Shown here one piece after another: positions 56,830 to 64,000 of a DNA stretch of 64,000 nucleotides. The translations under genes were made by a program, and so were the position numbers. Under the pieces are notes generated by a model that saw only the letters and a list, made by a program, of their open reading frames with translations, had not been told where the DNA came from and searched no databases. Each line of letters begins with the position of its first letter. The stretch's first letter is position 1. Source of the DNA: Cenococcum geophilum 1.58 (taxonomy: Eukaryota; Ascomycota; Dothideomycetes; Gloniales; Gloniaceae); contig KV748201.1 of NCBI GenBank assembly GCA_001692895.1, positions 124,001 to 188,000 on the forward strand, given 5' to 3'.

Positions 56830-59800
56830 GCTATACTATCCCTTATACTTTATTCCGTAATAGATACTAAGTTTTAACCTCTGCTTTAGCTAACTCTAGA
56901 GTAAATACCTTCGCCTTAATAGACACCTAGTATACCGTAAAGCTAGCTAACTTTCTAAATACACCTATTAAAGAACTGCCTAAACCAATTCCTATCTGTA
57001 GGTATAATGGGTGGATAGGACTACCTATTGCGACTATCTTGCGGATTTACCTCCGTGTTGACGGACAAAGGTAATATAACGCCCCCTTCCTTATTACGGA
57101 CCTAGGTAGCTATAATATAATCTTAAGGCGAAAATGGCTAGCCTATTTAGGCTTATAGCTTGACGTACGGAGTAGACGGCTTACCTAGCCTAAAATCCTA
57201 CCCCTAACCCCTTCCTTTATAAAAGAAATTAGCATTATAATAGAAAACCTTATACGGCCCTAGATTAATACTATTTACTAGGCTAATACTATGCGTAGGG
57301 ACTAGGCCTTTAAGAAAGATATATAGCTTAATTTATAACGGATCTATATACTACGTCGCCCCCAGACTACCTATATTACGCCACCCGCATTAAAGACCTA
57401 GGAAGTTAGTAGTAACCTAGAAAAGCCCCCTATAAAGAGCTTAGGCCCTATATAGCTATAAAGAACAGTAAGGGATATTAGACGTTACACTAAACTAATA
57501 GATTGGAGGGATAACCTACGGAAGATAGAATAGGAGCTAAGAAAGATTACAAACCCTAGACCGTAAAATACGGTCCGGAAAATAGCTATAAGGAAACCAG
57601 CGGACCTCCCACTAGTTAATATCTGCTGCATTAATGCCGTAGGATTCTACTAGAACTTAGTTTAGCCTAATACCGTCGCCTTTACGACGAGCTTATACAA
57701 AATTAATTAAATAATTAAGGAAAAGGGAAACAAGCTTAGCGGATAAGAAAGCGAGCTTATAGATAAGGAACTAGTAGAACAAAAGCTGCCCTATTAATAC
57801 CAGAAATTCAAGAATATATTTTCTAAAGCAGCGTCCAATATACTTCCACCTTACTAACCGTATAACTACAAGATTGAGATTAAGCAGGGCAAAGAAAACA
57901 CCCTTAGCTTTAGCCCCCTCTACAAGCAGTCCATTACTAAATTATAGGCTATAAAGTAGTATCTTATCGATAACCTAAATAAGGGCTTTATTAAGCCTAG
58001 CTAAGCCCCTTTTGCCTTGCCTATTCTCTTTGTTAAAAAGCTAAATAGAGGACTCCGCTTCTGTATTAACTACCATAAGCTAAACAATATAACCCGCAAG
58101 GATCGCTATCTACTACCCCTACTTAATAAGACTTTGGCCCAAATGAGTAGAGCTAAGGTCTTTATAAAGCTTAATATCTACTAGGCCTTCTACCAAATTA
58201 GGATGGACCCCAGGTCTAAAGATCTTACTATATTTTAGACCCGTTACGGAACGTATAAATATAAAGTACTTCCTTTTAGACTAACTAACGGACTAGCTAC
58301 GTACTAGCGGTATATAAATGATATACTCTTTAACTACCTTAACGATTTCTATACGGCCTATTTAGATAATATTATGATCTACTCTAAGAACGAGCTAGAA
58401 TATAAGGAGCACGTCCACAAAGTCCTATAACGGCTCCGCGAGGCTAGCCTCCAGGTTAACATTAAGAAGTTGAAGTTTAGTATTAAGCGTATAAAGTACC
58501 TAGGTTTTATTATCAGTATAAACAGAATTAAAACCGACCCAGAGAAAACGGCCGCAATTGACTAGTAGACACCCCTATGGACTATAAAGGGGGTATAATC
58601 CTTTTTAGGGTTTTATAACTTCTACTAACGCTTTATTAAGAACTACAGCAGAATCACCTAGCCTCTTAACCGTCTTACTAGAAAAGACTAGCCCTTCCAC
58701 TTTAACGCCATATATAGGCAGGCCTTTAATAAGCTTAAGAAACGGCTAGTATTGGCTCCCCTACTTGCCTATTTTGACCCAGAACAGCCCTTAATGCTAA
58801 AAACTAATGCCTTAAATAGCGCGATAGCTGGTGTTTTTTCCCAGAAGTAACCGGACGAAGAGTAGTACCCTATTATATACTATTCGAAGACTATAATAGA
58901 TGCTAAGCTAAATTACTATATCCATAATAAAGAAATACTGGCTATTATCTCTAGCTTTTAGCACTGGCGTATATAGCTAGAGGGGACCCCTAAGCCGATT
59001 AAGGTAGTTTTAGATTATAAGGCCCTAGAATACTTTATAANAACTAAGGCCCTTANNGCCNNGNAGGCACGCTAGGCGGATACCCTATCTTAGTTTAACT
59101 TCTTAATTATATATAGACTAGGCGCTATAAACCGTGCGGACGTTTTTATAAGGCGTAAGCAAGACCTAGATAACCAGACGGCTGCGAAGATCTCACTATA
59201 GACCTAGACGCTACTATAACTAGAACACCTTAACCCCTAAATATAGGCAGAACTAAGCACGGACTCCTTAGGCGCTAAGATATATTCTATTAACTCCTCC
59301 AAACTTAACCTTATTAATAAACTACTACAGGCTAACTGAATAACCCCCTCTCTACAGGAATACCGTAAAAAGGCAAAGAATGTTGCTAGTCTATAGTCCC
59401 TTAAAAACGGACTACTTAAGCACTAGGAACGGCTAGTAGTAGCTAAGAAATAGAACTTACGGACCCGGCTTATTGCCAAAGCTTATACCTAGGTCTCTAC
59501 GGCCTACCCTAAAAAAAATAAAACCCGTAAGATTATTGGTGACCGCTACTATTAGCCCGGAATAATTATAGATATTAACCGTTATATACAGAACTGCGAT
59601 AGCTGCCGTAAATCTATAATTCCACGAGATAAGACCCTAGGACTATTAAAACCTCTCCTAATACCCAACCGCCCCTAGCAGTATATCTCTATAGACTTCC
59701 ATAAGCTACCAACAGACCGCGACGGATATAATATGGTTATAATTCTAGTTAACCGCTTTAGCAAGCGCCCGTTCTTAATTCCCTATTATAAGAATATTAA

Positions 59801-60860
59801 TGCCAAGGAGGCGGCCTAACTATATATCTACTACGTCTACCGCATTTACGGACTACTAGATACTATTATATCCGATCACGGCCTATAATTTATATTAGCC
59901 TTTTAGAACGAGTTTACCTAAATCCTAGGTATTAGGCTAAAGCTCTTTATAGTATACTACCCCCAGATAGACGGCCAAACGGAGATTATAAATTAATATT
60001 TAGATTAGAGACTCCGGCCTTTTATTAACTACTTTTAAGATAACTAGGGCAAACTGCTACCCCTAATAGACTACGCCCAGGCGACCCTACCCTATAACTC
60101 TATGGGATTTGCACCTATCTAACTAGAAATAGGGTATTTACCCTAAATAAGCTTTAACTAGGATAGACCAAAAGGACCACGGACTGTACGCGAGAAACTA
60201 TCTTATAAGGAAGCCCAGCAGTACGCTAAGCGCTTAAAGGAAGCCTAGACGGTAGCCCGTATAAATCTAGAAAAGGCCTAGAAATTAATAAAATAGTAGG
60301 CAAATAAGTATAGGCGCGAACCCGACTTTACCGTAGGTAATATAGTCTAGGTTATAATAAAGAACTAAAAGACGGAACGGCCTAGCCGTAAGCTAGACTA
60401 TTAAATAACGGGACCGTATAAGGTCCTTAAGAAGATAGGTAACTTATATAAAGTAAAGCTCCTAGATTTAATTAAGGTTCACCCTATTTTCTCGCCAGAT
60501 AAGCTATAGAAAGCTATAAACGACCTATTACCTAGACAAAAGAATAAACCTCCCTTACCGATTTAAGTTAATAGCGACAACGAATAGGAAATTAAAGAAG
60601 TACTGGCCTATAAACTAGTAAGGAAAACGCTAAAGTACCGCGTTAGTTAGAAAGGCTATAACCTAGATCCTACCTAGTACCCTATATAGAACTTTATTAG
60701 TAGTCCCTATAAGCTTTAAGAATTTTATAATTACTACCCTAATAAACTAGGACCCCTAAAGTACCTAAACAAGTGGATAAAGTGCTGGTATAGCGAAGAC
60801 GATAAGCTACCGGAAGAATATAAAGATAAGAACGCCCTATAAGCATAATACGGACTATAA
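56830..60860 (+). pseudogene. pol of Gypsy 2: RT, RNase H, integrase, chromodomain
   Basis: A protease-like region precedes the reverse transcriptase (about 57890-58560), whose box reads AYLDNIMIYSKNELEYKEHV with Asp changed to Asn in YLDD (58359-58370). RNase H has LMLKTNALNSAIAGVFSQK (Asp codons altered). Integrase has the zinc residues NCDSCRKS (59592-59614), IDFHKLPTDRDGYNMVIILV, ISDHGL and IDGQTEIIN (59690-59995), the D,D,E core. The chromodomain reads EIKEVLAYKLVRKTLKYRVS, KGYNLDPT and NFISSPYKL (about 60588-60720). Positions 59041-59064 contain six N. All domains carry TAG/TAA codons. Confidence 0.9.
59041..59064. other. ambiguous bases
   Basis: N at 59041, 59056, 59057, 59061, 59062 and 59064, in the RNase H to integrase region of Gypsy 2. 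They probably reflect collapsed repeat copies in the assembly. Confidence 0.95.
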
Positions 60861-60895
60861 AGCCTAAGGGCAGGCTTTTACGGAGGGGGGGGTAA

Positions 60896-61117
60896 TATTA
60901 CGGCACTGGCAGAACTTGGCAGAACTTGGCAGAACTTAGCAGAACTTCGCGGTTACGTAACTAGAAGACCGCATAAAAAGAACCCTACTTTAACCAGCGC
61001 TACTCTTCTTCTCCTTTCCTTTCTCTAGCTTTAGATCCTTATTTATAGACTACCAATTATATAGGCTTACGCGCCCCTCTTACCGTGCTTGTGCCTCGAT
61101 TAACTAAGTCGCTAACA
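60896..61117 (+). repeat. 3' LTR of Gypsy element 2
   Basis: It starts TATTACGGCACTGGC after the polypurine tract, ends GTCGCTAACA, and is followed by TTATT. Confidence 0.95.
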
Positions 61118-61122
61118 TTATT

Positions 61123-61520
61123 CTTAAGTATAGTAGCTTTAAATACTCTATCCTGGCCTAGCTACTTCTTATTATTCTTTAAAAATATAGCGTTTATAAG
61201 GGCGTTATAGGTTTAAAGAGCTTTATTTATAGTTATCCATAATTAACCAAGCATAAGTACAATAAGATTAATTAGACGTTTATAAGTATAGAGTCCGCCT
61301 AATTTAGATATATTACTAAAAAGGCGAAGTACTTACCCTCCTATACTAGTTCCCCTAATAAGGTAGAAGTAGTTATAGGGTTATAGGATCTTAGTAAGGT
61401 TTAAATTATATTAAACGTAATATATAATCTCGTCTAGAATTAACAACTTTAATACCCTACGAATACCTCTACCGTCTAGGTAGTATTAGTTAAGCCTTAT
61501 ATTTAGAGTATGCCCTTCCA
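61123..61520 (-). pseudogene. NLR-type gene, 5' part: N-terminal half of the patatin domain
   Basis: The reverse strand reads LDGRGIRRVLKLLILDEII at about 61440-61505, the oxyanion-hole motif DGGGIRG with two Gly-to-Arg changes. It continues YFYLIRGTSIGG at about 61340-61375, the nucleophile motif GTSTGG. After a probable intron, LIVLMLG ... ITINKAL, INAIFLKNNKK and VFKATIL lead to the Gypsy 2 junction at 61118. The reading resumes across the element at 55219. The initiator codon is not identifiable. The catalytic Ser of GxSxG survives in the reading; the Asp partner on the other side of the insertion is mutated. Confidence 0.8.
61268..61336 (-). other. probable intron at the NLR patatin nucleophile motif
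   Basis: On the reverse strand GTAAGT directly follows the codons for Gly-Thr-Ser-Ile-Gly-Gly, and the patatin register resumes with LIVLMLG about 69 nt later. The acceptor AG appears mutated to AA. Confidence 0.45.
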
Positions 61521-61841
61521 CTAACCTAAAGCTAGTAAGTTAATTGCTTTATTAGCGGTAGGTAAAGCATACTATTCTATAATAGTATATCTTAGCGGCG
61601 TATATATTTGCTAATTATAGCATATAAGGCAGCTAAGCGGGTATTAAAAAAGGAGAGAGGGTCCTTTATCGTGGGCTAAGGGAAGGCTAATTATAACGTA
61701 AGACCAGGCAGGCGCTTTAGCTTACGCCTATACGTGCCTACTTCTACTTCAACCGCTATAAGTTTATATAAAGGTATATACCTATACTATATTAAAGATG
61801 TTTAGATTATAATATTAAAGGATCGCGGAGGTTAGAGTATA
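61521..61841. other. 5' flank of the NLR gene
   Basis: AT-rich, no gene recognised; expected to contain the original NLR start and promoter. Confidence 0.35.
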
Positions 61842-61939
61842 CTAGTAAGTAATATCTAACGGTAATTAAAGTAATTTGGCACCGGACGTTACTACTATAA
61901 GTAGGGAGGGTAGCCAACCCGCATAAGCCACACCCTTAT
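61842..61939 (+). repeat. inverted repeat bordering the NLR gene, right copy
   Basis: AGTAAGTAATATCTAACGGT, ATTAAAGTAATTT and ACTATAAGTAGGGAGGG match the reverse complement of 51629-51727. The outer part (CCAACCCGC ... CACACCCTTAT) also corresponds to the outer part of the left copy. Confidence 0.75.
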
Positions 61940-62377
61940 TTTTATAGCGTAAATAGAAACTTTTCGCACTAGGTTATAACTCAATATTAACGCTATTTTA
62001 GCGTGTATAGCCATAAACTACCCCTAATTAAGGGGCAATCTCCAAAAATCTTTAAACCCTATTTTTAGCTTAGATTCTATTAGACTACTAACTAGGCTAA
62101 TAAAAAGAATAAGGAAAAATCTAAGCGGCTTAATGCCGAGAAGATATTTACTTATCTCAGTTAACTTAGGCCCTTAGTAAGGAATTTCCACCTACTATAG
62201 GAGTTACGCACCTAGGCACGCCCGGTTCTACCTTCCATCTTAAAGTTATACAGATTTATAGCCCGTATAGGTAGATTTATATACTCGTAGGTAGATTCCT
62301 TACCGAGGGTCTAAGGGAAAATGGGCGCCTCGTGCACGCTTTATAAGCTAGATATTCTCCTACTTTTAAGATAAAAC
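61940..62377. other. RIP-degraded DNA
   Basis: No gene was recognised. Confidence 0.35.
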
Positions 62378-62482
62378 TTCCCTACTACAACTTAGATTTC
62401 TCTAATAATTTAGGAGCTACTTTTCCTTAATAGAAAGAAGTAGCTCCTAAATTATTATAGAGATCTAAGCCGTAGTAGGGAA
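62378..62482. repeat. 105-bp imperfect palindrome (foldback)
   Basis: Arms of about 45 bp (left TTCCCTACTACAACTTAGAT onward; right ending GATCTAAGCCGTAGTAGGGA) surround roughly a dozen unpaired bases. They differ by three or four transitions and one or two indels. It could be a minimal foldback element or fold as a long RNA hairpin. Confidence 0.8.
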
Positions 62483-62850
62483 ATACAACTATAGGGAAAA
62501 GGTAGGGGACCAGTTTTAAAACCACGTCTTTAATCTTTAAGGCTATATCTCACCCCCTAATAAAATAGGTAGAGTCCTAAGACTATTAGAAAGAGATACT
62601 TAAGTCCCTTAAGAATTAAATGCATTAACAACTAAGATAATAGCTGCAGTATTAGCCTTATGGCAGCTTACTAACGCCAAAGGGAAATTTTAGATAAACC
62701 CAGTTTACACTAAACGCGCGCCTATATTCTCTTAGACACTCTACTAAGGAACTTTAGGGTTATAAGGGGGTATAGTACGTACTAAGTTATATAACCGCCA
62801 AAAATTTCCCTACGGAGCGGCTAAGTTAACTAAGATAAATATTTATAAGG
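62483..62850. other. RIP-degraded DNA
   Basis: Nothing recognised. Confidence 0.35.
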
Positions 62851-63120
62851 TAGCCCACGCGCTATCACGTAACCTATTATATATACGTTACCAAGCTTAA
62901 AGAGACTACTCCTAATAGATTCTATTTCTAGTGCTTGCCAAATTTAAAGTCGGCGTAAGTCGCACGTAATATTCCAGTAGAGAAAGAACTTAGGCCTACC
63001 GCCCGCGCCCAGCCGGAATTTCTTATTTAGGACTTATATCGGATGGATAAGTCACTTATAAGAACTCTATCAATTAAAGCTAGCTCTAGAAGCTCTTTAT
63101 ATACATAAGGTTAGGGCAAA
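62851..63120 (+). pseudogene. unrecognised short reading frame
   Basis: A forward register reads RYHVTYYIYVTKLKETTPNR, CLPNLKSA, VARNIPVEKELRPTARAQPE and DLYRMDKSLIRTLSIKASSR with TAG/TAA stops only. It looks like authentic protein sequence but no family was recognised. Other registers on this strand further right (to about 63600) also lack TGA, so the true frame is uncertain. Confidence 0.3.
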
Positions 63121-64000
63121 GAACTAATAACGACGCTAATAATAATTTTAGAGCTATTACTTAATCGCCACTAGGTTAATATTACCACTTAGTTAGTAAT
63201 AGGTAATAGAAACAGGGTATAAGTTACAAGATAGTACCTAACAGTAACCTTAACGTTTAATAACTTGTGTATCTCCTAATACCAATTATACTAAAGCTGC
63301 ATAAATATAACAAAATTTCTCCCATAACAACTTACTTGTAACTTAGGCGCGCTATCTATATACCTATTAATACTACTACTAACCCCTTTATTAAAGTTTA
63401 ATAAGTTAGACCGTTTAATTTCGCTATAGTAGTAAGTAAGGCAATTATTCCAGAACTTTATAATGGTTAATATAATAAATAAGCAGATTAAATATTTAGT
63501 CCACTCTATTTTACGCTATTAAAACCCCCTTTTATAGCCTTATATAGAAACCATTAACTCTACTTAAATACGCGTAATTATACGTGCCTGCGTAACAGAT
63601 ATACCTAGTAAAATAAGTTAGCGCCTAACACTCTCGGACAAATATTTTGCTCTAAAGTTCTATACTAGGATTTTAATAAAGATATAAAGCTCTTAGGTTT
63701 TAATAGCATACATATCCCACCTAATTTTAAATTACGTCAGCCGATAAATTAATAGTTTATCTACGATCTTAATATTATTAGCGAGCTAAGAAAGAAAGAA
63801 TTACTAGTAATACCGCATCTAGTCTACCATACAAGCCTAATTAGTAGAAGATAGTAAGATACTTAAACTATATAACTCTAGTATATACTTACTATGCCTA
63901 GGATTTTTATACCGCGGGATAGTTAGATCCACCAAGTAAAAATTTACTCTTATAATAGTTATTACTAGGGCGGAAGAACGGAGCAGAAAATAGTAAATAA
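63121..64000. other. RIP-degraded DNA to the window edge
   Basis: No gene or repeat was recognised. Confidence 0.35.

Larger units (their letters stand above)
55225..61117 (+). mobile_element. Gypsy element 2: complete chromovirus inserted in the NLR gene
   Basis: A 5,893-bp element has 222-bp LTRs at both ends and TTATT on each side (55220-55224 and 61118-61122), a perfect 5-bp target duplication. It encodes, in RIP-inactivated form, gag with a zinc knuckle, reverse transcriptase, RNase H, integrase and a chromodomain. A polypurine tract GGAGGGGGGG lies at about 60882-60892. Removing the element and one TTATT joins the two halves of the patatin domain of the reverse-strand NLR gene. The LTR differs from that of Gypsy 1 but the gene order is the same. 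Confidence 0.95.

Noticed and set aside
61885..61930. hAT TIR similarity of GGGTAGCCAACCCGC
   Set aside because: The matching sequence at 51629-51727 extends well past any hAT end on both sides, so it was treated as a larger inverted repeat.

Overview
The window looks like heterochromatic, repeat-rich DNA of a filamentous ascomycete (Pezizomycotina, plausibly a Sordariomycete such as a Fusarium or Colletotrichum relative). No intact gene is visible. Almost everything carries the signature of repeat-induced point mutation (RIP): CpA/TpG has become TpA on both strands while CpG survives. Long reading frames therefore stay in register but are riddled with TAG and TAA (from CAG, CAA and TGG), with very few TGA. 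The longest stop-free ORF is 167 codons and is antisense to a transposon gene. Family calls come from reading through these nonsense codons by eye; no database search was possible. 'Pseudogene' is the right class for essentially every coding remnant.

Layout: 1-2.8 kb holds decayed frames, one with a clear transmembrane segment. 2.8-8.7 kb is a complete Ty3/Gypsy chromovirus (LTRs, gag, pol, chromodomain, perfect 5-bp target duplication). 9.2-16 kb has an unrecognised frame ending in an 11-residue tandem repeat, a reverse-strand protein-kinase remnant and a DUF3723-like gene. 16.3-16.9 kb is a GC-rich 35-bp minisatellite. 17-24 kb has unrecognised fungal genes, one with an Asn/Gly/Pro repeat domain. 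26.5-27.1 kb is a Cdc48/p97 N-domain relic. 28.9 kb is a MITE, and 30.2-31.2 kb is a rare block that escaped RIP. 34.6-37.7 kb contains a Fot1-like transposase fragment and three solo LTRs.

38.3-41.3 kb is a patatin-family gene with a Cys-rich N-terminal half. 42.6-45.4 kb is a gag-only LTR element, the least mutated element seen. 45.4-49.5 kb is a TIR-bounded Fot1/pogo-like unit that also contains a protein-kinase remnant. 49.5-51.0 kb is an inverted-repeat-bounded segment. 51.9-61.5 kb is a patatin-NB-ARC-TPR NLR-type gene on the minus strand, cut in its patatin domain by a second Gypsy chromovirus (55.2-61.1 kb).

Taken together the cargo (NLR, patatin, kinases, DUF3723, Cdc48-like) resembles the non-self-recognition and accessory genes that multiply in fungal dispensable regions and are then silenced. 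Both Gypsy elements end in chromodomains, which fits targeting to H3K9-methylated chromatin. Insertion order can be partly read: the NLR gene came first, then Gypsy 2; the gag-only element at 42.6 kb and the block at 30.2 kb carry the fewest RIP changes and are probably the youngest.
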